Shown: positions 53,211-62,029, numbered from the stretch's first letter. The stretch: 64,000 nt of DNA from MGIIb-Q1 sp964342465 (GCA_964342465.1 CAYFFQ010000007.1:1-64000); one strand, 5' to 3'. A program made the numbers and translations. The notes: a model not told the origin generated them from the letters alone.

Positions 53211-56200
53211 ATGATGAGTGTGTGCCGACTCGCAACCGGCATGGTGAGCGAGGCGGGGAGCACTGTCGATGCCCACTCTTCAGACAGCCCACCACCGAGC
53301 AATCAACCTCGCCGAGTGGTTACGGCAGCGTCACTCTTCGATGGACACGATGCCGCCATCAACGTGATGCGTCGCTTGATTCAGGCCGCAGGTGCTGAAG
53401 TAATCCACCTAGGTCACGACCGCTCGGCGAAGGAAGTTGTGGATGCGGTTATCCAAGAGGATGCTCACGCCGTCGCTCTCTCATCTTATCAGGGCGGGCA
53501 CATGGAATACTTCACCTACATCCGTCAACTGCTTGACGAGGCAGGCCGCGACTATGTCAAAATCTTCGGCGGTGGTGGAGGAACGATAACTCCCATTGAG
53601 ATTCGAGACCTCCACGGGTCGGGAGTCACCCGCATCTACTCGCCTGACGATGGCAGAACCATGGGGTTGACGGGGATGATAGATGACCTGATGGAGAAGA
53701 CCAGTGAGGTCAATCTGCTGACCGAAGATATGTTGGCGGAGTTGTCCCACCCGCTGAATCCAGACGACAAGACAGAAATCGCTCGCCTGATTACATTAGG
53801 GGAGAGTGGCGAGCGAGGCGAATTCAGGGCAGCCCTCGAAAGGTGCAGGTCACGTACCTCAGACCATCTCGCGCCTGTTGTCGGTATCACCGGAACAGGA
53901 GGTGCGGGCAAGTCATCCCTGCTGGACGAGTTGATGTTGCGTATCATCCGAGATGAACCGAATCTCAAAGTCGCCTTCCTCTGCACAGACCCGACTCGCA
54001 AGCGCACCGGCGGCGCTCTGTTGGGCGACCGAATCCGAATGAATGCCCTCTCCAACTCCAATTTCTACATGCGTAGTCTCGCCAGCCGCGGCTCCGGCCG
54101 TGAAGTGAGCGACAGACTGGCTGAGGCTATCGAGGTATGTCAGGCGACCGGCTTCGACATCATCTTCGCAGAGACGAGCGGCATCGGTCAGGCCGATGAC
54201 GCAATCACAGACCTTGTCGACCACACCTTCTATGTGATGACCGCCGAATACGGCGCTCACACTCAACTCGAAAAAATCGAGATGCTCGATGTGGCGGACC
54301 TCGTCGTCATCAACAAATTCGAACGGCGCGGAGCCATCGACGCACTCAGAGCGGTGAGGAAACAGGTTCGTCGCAACCGAAATCTGTTCGGTATCGCCGA
54401 TGAAGAACTGCCCGTCTGCGCCACCATCGCCAGCCAGTTCGCAGACCGTGGCGTTGACGACCTGTGGCAGCGGCTCGCAGCGATGATGAAACTCGCGGAT
54501 GGCTCATCCCCAACCGCCTCTGCCGCCAACCTCGGAGATGAGGGGTTCCCCACAGCGCGCCATATCATCCCGCCTGAGAGGGTGCACTATCTCGCAGAGG
54601 TGGCCGCATCAGTGCGAGATTACCACCTCCGAACTCAGGAGCAGGTGGAGAAAGCGAGATTGGCCCAGCAATTGGCAGAATCTGCAAATCACCTAGAATC
54701 AAGGGGAAAAACGGAGCAGGCGAAAGAACTGCGAGCGGAGGCGAGGGAGGTGTTGGAGGGGCTGCACCCAACAGCTCAAACTCTGCTCTCCGAGTGGCCT
54801 CAGAGGAAGGAATCCTACGACAGTGGCCAGTTCACCTACACGGTCAGAGGAGGCGAATTCTCTGTCCCGACCAAAGTCGAATCACTATCCGGCTCGGCCA
54901 TTCCACGGGTCGCCCTCCCTTCAGTCGATGATGCGGGAGACCTGCTCAACTGGTTACGCAAGGAGAATCTGCCGGGCAGTTTCCCATTCACCGCTGGAGT
55001 CTTCCCCTTCAAGAGAAGTGATGAGGACCCGACACGGATGTTCGCTGGTGAGGGGGCGGCCAGCCGCACAAATGCCCGATTCCACCTTCTCAGTGAATCA
55101 TCCCCCTACGCTAGACTGTCCACCGCTTTCGATTCGGTCACCCTCTATGGTCGCGACCCCGACGAGGTACCCGATGTCTATGGCAAGGTGGGTGAATCAG
55201 GAGTGTCGATATTCACCGTCGATGAGGTCTCGCAACTCTATGATGGCTTCGACCTGTGTGACAAAAACACCTCTGTCTCGATGACCATCAATGGACCTGC
55301 GCCAATAGTTCTGGCGATGTTCTTCAACGCCGCCATTCGCCAACAGGAGGAGAAGTTCGCCGCCGAAAACGGGAGGGAAGCCGACGAGATGGAGATGGAG
55401 AAAATCAAACGGGAGACGCTGTCAAGCGTGCGCGGTACCGTGCAGGCCGACATCCTCAAGGAGGACCAGGCACAGAACACCTGCATATTCTCCACCGATT
55501 TCAGTCTGAAACTGATGGGGGATGTCCAGCAATACTATATCGACAACGATGTGAGGAATCACTACTCGGTCTCGATTTCGGGATACCATATCGCTGAAGC
55601 AGGAGCGAACCCCATCTCTCAACTCGCCTTCACACTCGCCAATGGACTGACCTATGTCGAGTATTACCTCTCACGGGGCATGGACATAGACGACTTCGCC
55701 CCCAATCTCTCATTCTTCTTTTCCAACGGAATGGATGCTGAATACACGGTGATTTCACGGGTCGCCCGACGAATATGGGCGATAGCGATGCGCGACCTCT
55801 ATGGGGCGGGAGAGAGGGCGCAGAAGTGCAAGATGCACATACAGACCTCCGGACGCTCTCTGCACGCTCAGGAGATGGCCTTCAACGATATTCGCACGAC
55901 CCTTCAAGCCCTGCTCGCGGTTCAGGACAACGCCAATTCTCTCCATACCAACGCATACGATGAGGCGGTCACCACACCTACTGCCGAATCGGTGAGAAGA
56001 GCGCTCGCCATCCAGATGGTCAACAACAAGGAGTTCGGTTGGAACAAGTGTGAGAACCCGCTTCAGGGTTCATTCTTCGTCGAGCAGTTGACCGAGATGG
56101 TCGAAGAGGCGGTGTTGCAGGAGTTCGAGCGCATCAGCCAGCGAGGCGGTGTGCTCGGCAGTATGGAGATGATGTATCAGCGGTCGAAGATTCAGGATGA

Positions 56201-56549
56201 ATCGATGTATTATGAAGAATTGAAGCACTCAGGAGAGTTGCCGATAGTCGGCGTCAACATGTTCGAAAATCCCGATGCCGAGGCTTTTGATGAGTCGGCT
56301 GCAGATTCCTTTGACATGGAGTTGAGCCGCGCCACTCCCGACGAGAAACAGGGTTGCCTCTCACGATTGGATGAATTCCATACCAGACACGCTGATGCCG
56401 CCCCCGCCGCCCTCGCTCGCCTGCAGGCGGTGGCGAGGAACGGTGACAACGTCTTCGCCGAGTTGATGGAGACCGTCAAGGTGGCCAGCCTCGGTCAGAT
56501 AACAGAGGCTCTCTTCGAGGTCGGCGGTCAATACCGCCGCAACATGTGA
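53211..56549 (+). CDS. icmF: IcmF: fused adenosylcobalamin acyl-CoA mutase with its G-protein chaperone
   Basis: One chain of 1112 residues. B12-binding domain (about 35-165) with the base-off ligand in DGHDAAIN (H46); MeaI-type GTPase (about 220-420) with Walker A GTGGAGKSS and CTDPTRKRTGGALLGDR; mutase barrel (about 540-1100). The active-site segment TAGVFPFKR and DPTRMFAGEG is the IcmF form; methylmalonyl-CoA mutases have TMYTFRPWTIRQYAG there. Phe 598 sits where the mutase has its substrate-contacting Tyr, favouring isobutyryl/butyryl-CoA or a branched relative over methylmalonyl-CoA (inference). ACAGGAGAT precedes ATG 53211. pepE-like gene follows after 20 bp. Confidence 0.95.
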   Translation: MMSVCRLATGMVSEAGSTVDAHSSDSPPPSNQPRRVVTAASLFDGHDAAINVMRRLIQAAGAEVIHLGHDRSAKEVVDAVIQEDAHAVALSSYQGGHMEYFTYIRQLLDEAGRDYVKIFGGGGGTITPIEIRDLHGSGVTRIYSPDDGRTMGLTGMIDDLMEKTSEVNLLTEDMLAELSHPLNPDDKTEIARLITLGESGERGEFRAALERCRSRTSDHLAPVVGITGTGGAGKSSLLDELMLRIIRDEPNLKVAFLCTDPTRKRTGGALLGDRIRMNALSNSNFYMRSLASRGSGREVSDRLAEAIEVCQATGFDIIFAETSGIGQADDAITDLVDHTFYVMTAEYGAHTQLEKIEMLDVADLVVINKFERRGAIDALRAVRKQVRRNRNLFGIADEELPVCATIASQFADRGVDDLWQRLAAMMKLADGSSPTASAANLGDEGFPTARHIIPPERVHYLAEVAASVRDYHLRTQEQVEKARLAQQLAESANHLESRGKTEQAKELRAEAREVLEGLHPTAQTLLSEWPQRKESYDSGQFTYTVRGGEFSVPTKVESLSGSAIPRVALPSVDDAGDLLNWLRKENLPGSFPFTAGVFPFKRSDEDPTRMFAGEGAASRTNARFHLLSESSPYARLSTAFDSVTLYGRDPDEVPDVYGKVGESGVSIFTVDEVSQLYDGFDLCDKNTSVSMTINGPAPIVLAMFFNAAIRQQEEKFAAENGREADEMEMEKIKRETLSSVRGTVQADILKEDQAQNTCIFSTDFSLKLMGDVQQYYIDNDVRNHYSVSISGYHIAEAGANPISQLAFTLANGLTYVEYYLSRGMDIDDFAPNLSFFFSNGMDAEYTVISRVARRIWAIAMRDLYGAGERAQKCKMHIQTSGRSLHAQEMAFNDIRTTLQALLAVQDNANSLHTNAYDEAVTTPTAESVRRALAIQMVNNKEFGWNKCENPLQGSFFVEQLTEMVEEAVLQEFERISQRGGVLGSMEMMYQRSKIQDESMYYEELKHSGELPIVGVNMFENPDAEAFDESAADSFDMELSRATPDEKQGCLSRLDEFHTRHADAAPAALARLQAVARNGDNVFAELMETVKVASLGQITEALFEVGGQYRRNM

Positions 56550-56569
56550 GATTGCATGCGGATGGCGAG

Positions 56570-57304
56570 ATGATGAGTGATGTCAGAGTTCTTCTCGGCA
56601 GCGGCGGAATCCGCGGGGAGCAGAAGGTCGCCCTCTATCAACGGGAGATGACGAACCACTTCGCTGATGTGAGTGAGGTACTGTTCATCCCATACGCTGT
56701 TTCTGACCACGCAGGCTCCCTCATTCGGATGCGGCAGTTCGGCGGCGAAGCCGCAGTCAATCTCGTCGGAATCCACTCCGCCACCGACCCTAAGGTTGCG
56801 GTAAGAGAGGCTGAAGCCATCTATGTAGGAGGCGGCAACACATTTCTGCTCACCCGCCAACTACACAACCAAAACCTGCTCAAAGCCATCCGCGAAAGAG
56901 TTGCTGAAGGGATGCCCTACATGGGCGTCAGCGCCGGCTCCAACGTCGCCGGCCCGACGATGCAGACAACCAACGACATGCCGATAGTCATGCCTCCATC
57001 ATTCGAAACATTGGGAATCGTCCCGTTCCAGGTCAACCCGCACTACATCTCCGGACAGACTTGGGTAAAACATGGAGAGGGGTTCGTCAAGCACCATGGG
57101 GAGACGAGGGCAAAGCGTATCAGAGAGTTCCACGAGCACAACGAGACACCCGTCATCGGACTCAGTGAGGGGACATACCTACGATGGAATGGCGATTTCG
57201 CCACCTTGGTAGGGGGGCCTGCGGTTGTGCACAAATCGGGAATTGAAGGATTGACCTACGATGCTGGAACTGTTTTCTCTGCCGACCTCACACCACAAAG
57301 GTGA
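56570..57304 (+). CDS. pepE: Peptidase S51, dipeptidase E-like
   Basis: Serine peptidase of the class I glutamine amidotransferase-like fold, cutting Asp-X dipeptides in its type member. Catalytic nucleophile in GVSAGSNVAGP, preceded by YVGGGNTFLL, and a late NPHY with His. 244 residues is usual. ATG 56570 or 56573 follows GGCGAG. Starts 20 bp after icmF, same strand. Its last 39 bp, including the stop, are duplicated imperfectly just downstream. Confidence 0.92.
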   Translation: MMSDVRVLLGSGGIRGEQKVALYQREMTNHFADVSEVLFIPYAVSDHAGSLIRMRQFGGEAAVNLVGIHSATDPKVAVREAEAIYVGGGNTFLLTRQLHNQNLLKAIRERVAEGMPYMGVSAGSNVAGPTMQTTNDMPIVMPPSFETLGIVPFQVNPHYISGQTWVKHGEGFVKHHGETRAKRIREFHEHNETPVIGLSEGTYLRWNGDFATLVGGPAVVHKSGIEGLTYDAGTVFSADLTPQR

Positions 57305-57377
57305 ACCCAATACCGAATCTTGTGGAACTATGCGAGCAGTGAACTGTTCTCTATGCCGGCCTCACACCATAACGATG
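57266..57377 (+). repeat. Duplication of the pepE 3' end
   Basis: GAACTGTTTTCTCTGCCGAC...GGTGA (57267-57304, coding end with stop) recurs as GAACTGTTCTCTATGCCGGC...CGATGA (57341-57377), 74 bp apart. The second copy lies in non-coding sequence. Confidence 0.85.
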
Positions 57378-57476
57378 AGAACGACACCGAGTCATTCAGG
57401 GAAGTAGGACAGTGGAAGAAATCCCTGATGACAGAATTCAGCATCCAAGAAAGTTGCATTGTGGAGTGGAAGCGGG

Positions 57477-58691
57477 TTAGAATCCCCAAATGAGAATACT
57501 GATGATGAAGACACTGATGAGGGAAACGAAGAGGGCGGGAATGATGCCGACGAGCATCCCAGTTCCTTGATTTGTCAATCCCGATTGGAAGGATTGAACT
57601 ATCTTGGCTATCCAGATGATGAAGAGAACTAATCCGACGAAGACGCCGAAGCACGGAGCCACCTCGTAGGCACTCGGTCCACCATTGGCACCACCAGGAT
57701 AGTAATTGGCAACCAATCCCACATCTTCATCAAGAGGTTCTGAGAGATAGAGTTCCCCGAATCCCGATTTCAGGTCGATGTTTCCGACGGTAATTCTGCG
57801 GTATTCGTAGTAGGATGCTGAAGGGCAATCGGGGGGCTCCCCCCATCGAGTGGTTCTCGGCCACATATTGGTGGCTCCTCGGGGATGGTTGATTTCCACC
57901 TCCATCTCACACGATTCCCAGTCAGAGGTGTTGACTGTGAATTTGAGAGGCTCTAGACCCTCACCCAGTTCTTGGCTCCCCACCAATTTTCTCACTTGTC
58001 GATATTCCCAGAAGATTATGGCGAGAGTAATTGTGTCTCCTGACTCGTCAAAATCTGAAGGGAGATAGGTGTATTCCCCCTCAGTCTCATTGACCATCTT
58101 GAAGGTGATTCGCAGTTCATTCCTATTCTGGGTCAATTCGCCATTCTGACAAGCATCGATATTCACTCCAGTCTCCTCCCAACGGGATGAACCACTCTCA
58201 TAAATGGAAAGAGTGCATTCTTCGATGGGAGTTTCTGACAATTGAAAGGTCCCGTTGGTCCTCTCTGCGTTCCATGTGATGGCAAGGTTCTCCTCAGTGC
58301 CATATGAATAGTTACTGTCAGACCAGCCCCCGACCATCATAGGAACAAAAATTATGAAGAATCCGAAAATAATGGTAATCAACATTCCTTTGAGAAAGGA
58401 ACCATTGTTCTGTAGCGCTTGCTGGGCGGCCCAGACACTCGAATCGATGGTTCCCACTTGGCCTGTCAGGGTCACTCCCTCGGCCGGTGCCAACTGCATC
58501 GGCATGTGACCCTGCATCTCGCTGTTCACCGAGAGGCCGGCCGCCCCACCGAGAACTATCGGCTGCACCGCTGATGGCGTAGTATCAGATGATGCTGACC
58601 CGACTTCAGCCGACTCACCCCAAGGAGTGCTCGCTTCCCGCCCCGGTTGAGCCATGGTTGACGCTGACGGGCGCAGGTTATGAGGCTTCAT
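57477..58691 (-). CDS. Hypothetical membrane protein with exported domain
   Basis: 404 residues from ATG 58691 (MKPHNLRPSAS). A low-complexity polar cytoplasmic N-terminus, one helix (about 105-127), a large exported beta-rich domain with four or more Cys (ECTLSIYESGSS, DACQNG, ESCEMEVEIN) and two C-terminal helices (FVGLVLFIIWIAKIV and IPALFVSLISVFIISILIW). No known family. The frame continues upstream through the 13-bp repeat to 58925, but that part is repeat-derived. Probably a lineage-specific surface protein. Confidence 0.7.
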   Translation of the reverse strand: MKPHNLRPSASTMAQPGREASTPWGESAEVGSASSDTTPSAVQPIVLGGAAGLSVNSEMQGHMPMQLAPAEGVTLTGQVGTIDSSVWAAQQALQNNGSFLKGMLITIIFGFFIIFVPMMVGGWSDSNYSYGTEENLAITWNAERTNGTFQLSETPIEECTLSIYESGSSRWEETGVNIDACQNGELTQNRNELRITFKMVNETEGEYTYLPSDFDESGDTITLAIIFWEYRQVRKLVGSQELGEGLEPLKFTVNTSDWESCEMEVEINHPRGATNMWPRTTRWGEPPDCPSASYYEYRRITVGNIDLKSGFGELYLSEPLDEDVGLVANYYPGGANGGPSAYEVAPCFGVFVGLVLFIIWIAKIVQSFQSGLTNQGTGMLVGIIPALFVSLISVFIISILIWGF

Positions 58692-58817
58692 CCGGCCATA
58701 AACACCTAACCGCTTCTGATGGATGTCATCACCTGACTTGCAGGGGAGGGTGATGGGCGGGAATCCGCAACTGAACAGGCCGTGGTCATTGTTCCCCGAT
58801 AGGGGCTTCCGGCTGGG

Positions 58818-58895
58818 TTTTTCGGTTCGGTTTTTCGGTTCGGTTTTTCGGTTCGGTTTTTCGGTTGGGTTCTCCGGTTCGGTTTTTCGGTTGGG
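58818..58895. repeat. 13-bp tandem repeat, 6 units
   Basis: TTTTTCGGTTCGG recurs every 13 bp from 58818 (58818, 58831, 58844, 58857, then variant units). It lies between the aquaporin end and the hypothetical membrane gene start. Read on the minus strand it would encode Lys, Thr, Glu, Pro and Asn only. Confidence 0.95.
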
Positions 58896-58940
58896 TTCCC
58901 AGCGGTTTGCAGGTATTGTCCCCATATTGGGTCCAGAGAA

Positions 58941-59618
58941 CTATTTCTCGAAGATGATGAAACGGTCGTAGAGCAGGGTGAGTAGCACAGCACCGATAAT
59001 GGGTCCCACCCAATACATCCACGAATCAGCGAGAGTTCCCTCGAACAGAGCAGAGCCGAAATGGCGAGCCGGATTCATCGAAGCGCCGGTGAGAGGAATA
59101 CCGACCAGCATGCAGGCGGAGACCATCCCTCCGATTCCCCAGCCACCCATTCTTGGGGAGCGCGAATCAACCACCGTACCCATAATGGAGAGCATGAGCA
59201 TCGCTGTCAACACCGCTTCCCATGCCACCACCTGTAGTGATGAGAGGGCCACCCCCCCAACAGACCCCGGCCGAGGAGTTCCCGAAAAGTTGTCCCCACC
59301 AAGGGTGACATAGAGCAACGCCCCCGCCAGTGTGCCACCTATGAGTTGTGCGATGATGTATGATGCTGCGGTCTTGCCGTCGCACCGTCCTGACACCAAC
59401 ATCGAGATGGTGACGGCTGGATTGAAATGAGCACCGGAGATGTGCAACATCGCTGAAATGACTACTGAGAGGGCGAGACCGGTGCTGAGTGCCAATTCGA
59501 GAGTAGACGGCGGACCGGCGGATGAGAGGGAGATGACAGCTCCGGAACCAAACAGAACGATGACGAAGAGGCCGGTCGCCTCAGCCAGAAGTTTCTGACC
59601 CGTCACTTCCCCCGACAT
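58941..59618 (-). CDS. Aquaporin / MIP family channel
   Basis: Six-helix water or small-solute channel. Both pore loops are intact: SGAHFNPAVT and GASMNPARHFG (with the conserved Arg after the second NPA). Gln-Leu-Ile-Gly-Gly and EATGLFVIV are typical. 225 residues from ATG 59618, which has GGGGAG upstream; an earlier ATG 59657 lies inside the repeat array. A short extracellular loop E side and small overall length suggest the AqpM/AqpZ size class. Pairs with the upstream aquaporin-like gene. Confidence 0.93.
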   Translation of the reverse strand: MSGEVTGQKLLAEATGLFVIVLFGSGAVISLSSAGPPSTLELALSTGLALSVVISAMLHISGAHFNPAVTISMLVSGRCDGKTAASYIIAQLIGGTLAGALLYVTLGGDNFSGTPRPGSVGGVALSSLQVVAWEAVLTAMLMLSIMGTVVDSRSPRMGGWGIGGMVSACMLVGIPLTGASMNPARHFGSALFEGTLADSWMYWVGPIIGAVLLTLLYDRFIIFEK

Positions 59619-59636
59619 GCAACTCCCCAAAGGGGT

Positions 59637-59795
59637 GTGCGCAAGCGTGCCGCTCATAATCTCTCACCATAATTCCGAACACAGCAGCACCCAAGATGTG
59701 CAATAATGAGAGGCGTGCGCAAGCGTGCCGCTCATAATCTCTCACCATCATTCCGAACACAGCAGCACCCAAGATGCGCAATAATGAGAGGGGAT
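59637..59795. repeat. 78-bp tandem duplication upstream of the aquaporin
   Basis: GTGCGCAAGCGTGCCGCTCA starts at 59637 and 59715; copies run on with CTCACCAT(A/C)ATTCCGAAC and AATAATGAGAGG. Read on the minus strand each copy contains ATGAGCGGCACG, the alternative aquaporin start. Confidence 0.93.
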
Positions 59796-59830
59796 GATGT
59801 GAATGGTAGAACGATTGGTGTCGCCGCCGA

Positions 59831-60070
59831 GTGCTGCCGGCCGCTGCGGCTCATCAATCCGCTTTCGGCCCGAAGAAAGGTTTGGCACGGAGCGGGGATT
59901 CGCCTCGGCGTTGTGTGCTGCCGGCCGCTGCGGCTCATCAATCCGCTTTCAGCCCGAAGAAAGGTTTGGCACGGAGCGGGGATTCGCCTCGCCGTTGTGT
60001 GCTGCCGGCCGCTGCGGCTCATCAATCCGCTTTCAGCCCGAAGAAAGGTTTGGCACGAGGCGGGGGGTGC
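59831..60070. repeat. 84-bp tandem repeat array, about 2.8 units
   Basis: GTGCTGCCGGCCGCTGCGGC begins at 59831, 59915 and 59999. The unit contains GCCGC-T-GCGGC and AAGAAAGGTTTGGCACGG. The period is 28 codons, and the array is open in several frames on the plus strand, but it sits between two minus-strand genes and no protein family is recognisable. Confidence 0.95.
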
Positions 60071-60125
60071 CCCCCCGCCCCGTGCTGTTCGTCTGACTTG
60101 AATTGGTCATGAGATGTCGAAGGGG

Positions 60126-60701
60126 TTATTCCTCTTCGCCGAGAATCTTCTCGCCGAACATGACAGCGACGTATGCGCCGACCACGGTGGAAATCAATCC
60201 AACGAATATCGACAACATGTTGGTCCCCGTCCATCCCGAGGTGATTAACATACCACCGAGCTCGGATGCGGCTGAGATGGTTGCTCCACCTGCTGCCATC
60301 ATCCATGCGAGGATGCCGATTTCCCAACCGGCACCCATTCGGTCGTACACCATCATCATCAGGAATCCTGCGAACAGTGATGATATCACGAGATAGGGGG
60401 TGAACTCACCCGGCCCTACCCATGTCATCGCCCCTGCATCGGTCACCAGCGTCTCCCAGCGAATGAATCCATAGGCAGTTATCCCACCTAGAATCTGGGC
60501 GATGAAATCGTATGCTCCATCTTCCCACTCATCTCGTCCGGTCGCCACTCTTGCCAGTGTGAACATCGGCAAAATGGTCCCACCCATTGCAATCATGAAG
60601 ACTGCAAGGACGAGGCCGGTTGCCATCGCTCCTCCGCTGACTGCGAAGTAAACAACTACTAAGCTGCCTACAAACTCCTTCAATGCTCTTCCATGCTCCA
60701 T
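60126..60701 (-). CDS. Aquaporin-like six-helix protein lacking NPA motifs
   Basis: 191 residues from ATG 60701, which has GAGGAG upstream. The helices follow the MIP plan: EFVGSLVVVYFAVSGG (helix 1), the re-entrant region as GGTILPMFTLARVATGR where NPAVT is expected, FIAQILGG (helix 3, like AQLIGG in the neighbouring aquaporin), and a second half with ATISAASELGG in place of NPAR. The pore motifs are absent, so it may conduct another solute or act as a partner. Classification is by eye from alignment with the adjacent aquaporin. Its promoter is at 60765. Confidence 0.7.
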   Translation of the reverse strand: MEHGRALKEFVGSLVVVYFAVSGGAMATGLVLAVFMIAMGGTILPMFTLARVATGRDEWEDGAYDFIAQILGGITAYGFIRWETLVTDAGAMTWVGPGEFTPYLVISSLFAGFLMMMVYDRMGAGWEIGILAWMMAAGGATISAASELGGMLITSGWTGTNMLSIFVGLISTVVGAYVAVMFGEKILGEEE

Positions 60702-60764
60702 TTTTTTCACTCCTCTTTTTTGTTCATCGCTCTGTTGCGATTGCAATCGTGTCCTTCTGACTGC

Positions 60765-60772
60765 TTATATAT
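60765..60772 (-). promoter_or_regulatory. TATA-like promoter of the aquaporin-like gene
   Basis: TTATATAT on the plus strand (ATATATAA read with the gene) lies 64 bp before ATG 60701. Transcription would begin near 60740, giving a leader of about 40 nt that contains the GAGGAG ribosome site. This also argues for ATG 60701 over the start at 60746. Confidence 0.6.
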
Positions 60773-60912
60773 GATTCCCATGGTAATGGTGATTAATCGC
60801 CGGTTTAATCATCTATTCACAACCGCCGGTGCAATGAAACCAAGTAAGTGAGTAGCCGAACACCACCCGCCGAAATCAGATAATAATTCGTTCAGAAATG
60901 ACGAATTGTAGT

Positions 60913-60927
60913 AAATGATTATCATTT
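60913..60927. promoter_or_regulatory. Fur-box-like palindrome
   Basis: AAATGATTATCATTT is a perfect 7-1-7 inverted repeat; its core AATGAT(T)ATCATT equals the centre of the bacterial Fur box. It is in an AT-rich gap (60702-61075) between fpg and the aquaporin-like gene, about 145 bp above that gene's TATA box. No regulator is encoded nearby. Confidence 0.35.
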
Positions 60928-61030
60928 CTTCCACGCATTCATACAGATGTCTTTCACCACTCGGAATGAATTATATTCGCCGCAACCCCAATAAATGGAA
61001 ACTTATCAATCGCCAAATTGCATTTCGGTT

Positions 61031-61049
61031 GATGCTCCTTTGGAGCATC
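61031..61049 (-). terminator. Perfect hairpin after fpg
   Basis: GATGCTCC-TTT-GGAGCATC is an 8-bp perfect stem with a 3-nt loop, 27 nt after the fpg stop on the minus strand. No T-run follows, so it may stabilise the mRNA end or be a processing site rather than a classic terminator. Confidence 0.45.
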
Positions 61050-61075
61050 TCAAACGATACACCGCTTCATCACAC

Positions 61076-61987
61076 TCAGCGCTGGCAGTTGGGGCAGTAG
61101 AAGGTCGAGCGACCAGATTGTGTGATTCTCTTCACCTCACTCGCACAACCACTCGTCGTACACCCCTTCCCTTCCCGACCATATACTTTGAAAGAGTGGG
61201 CGAAATACCCCAATTCACCATCCACAGCGGCGAAATCCGAGATGGTGGAGCCCCCAGCCTCAATCGCTTCGAGAAGTACACTCTTGCTATGCTGAACGAT
61301 TTTCCGAGCCATATCTGTCACTCCCCTCCGACCTGCCACACTCAATGATCTCCTCAGCGGGGAAACGCCGGCTCGGAACAGTATCTCGCAGACATAGATG
61401 TTGCCAAGACCTGCCACCACTCGTTGGTCGAGCAACGCTGTCTTGATGGGAGTCTTCCTGCCACGCAGTGATTGGCATAGGGCTTGCGCCGAGAAGTCCT
61501 CGGTCAGAGGTTCGACACCGATTCCATCCAAAAGTGGATGGCTGAACCGCGACGCATCCAATCGAGGAGCAATCTTTCCCTCTGGGGGCTCGCCACGTGG
61601 TGAGGCGGCGGCGATATAATCCATCAAACCGAAACGGCGCGTGTCGTTGTAGATAGCCATGGAGCCGTCATCCATTGTCAACACAACATGGTCATGTTTG
61701 GCCAGTCCACCGGCGTCGATGAACTCGGACTCATCCCGATAGAGAGTGAATTTCCCAGTCATCCCAAGGTGTATCAACAGGGCAGTTTCGTCGGTGAAGT
61801 GAACGAGGAGATACTTCGCCCTGCGCCCCACCCCGCGCACACATTTGCCGGTGACGATATCTCCCAAGTCCGCGGGAAAAGGAAACCTCAACCCCTCCCT
61901 GTGAGTCTGAAATGAGACTATGCTCCTGCCCTCGAGCACCTTCGCAAGTCCCCTTCGCACGGTCTCAACCTCAGGAAGTTCTGGCAC
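61076..61987 (-). CDS. fpg: Formamidopyrimidine-DNA glycosylase
   Basis: Repairs oxidised purines such as 8-oxoguanine. Start is GTG 61987, because catalytic Pro and Glu must follow the initiator (PELPEVETVRRGL); a longer frame to 62101 does not fit. The helix-two-turn-helix region has IKTALLDQRVVAGLGNIYVCE, and the zinc finger ends the chain (GKGCTTSGC ... FYCPNCQR). In the zinc finger the first Cys pair is CX4C rather than the usual CX2C. 303 residues, slightly long. Fpg is uncommon in archaea, so transfer from bacteria is likely (inference). Confidence 0.94.
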   Translation of the reverse strand: MPELPEVETVRRGLAKVLEGRSIVSFQTHREGLRFPFPADLGDIVTGKCVRGVGRRAKYLLVHFTDETALLIHLGMTGKFTLYRDESEFIDAGGLAKHDHVVLTMDDGSMAIYNDTRRFGLMDYIAAASPRGEPPEGKIAPRLDASRFSHPLLDGIGVEPLTEDFSAQALCQSLRGRKTPIKTALLDQRVVAGLGNIYVCEILFRAGVSPLRRSLSVAGRRGVTDMARKIVQHSKSVLLEAIEAGGSTISDFAAVDGELGYFAHSFKVYGREGKGCTTSGCASEVKRITQSGRSTFYCPNCQR

Positions 61988-62029
61988 GCCACTCGCAAGG
62001 AGAAATAGTGCAAAGCCCTTCTCCCTCCA

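Noticed and set aside
59706..60112. Plus-strand ORFs of 93-131 codons through the 84-bp array
   Set aside because: Several frames are open at once because of the repeat; none has a ribosome site or family similarity, and both flanking genes are on the other strand.
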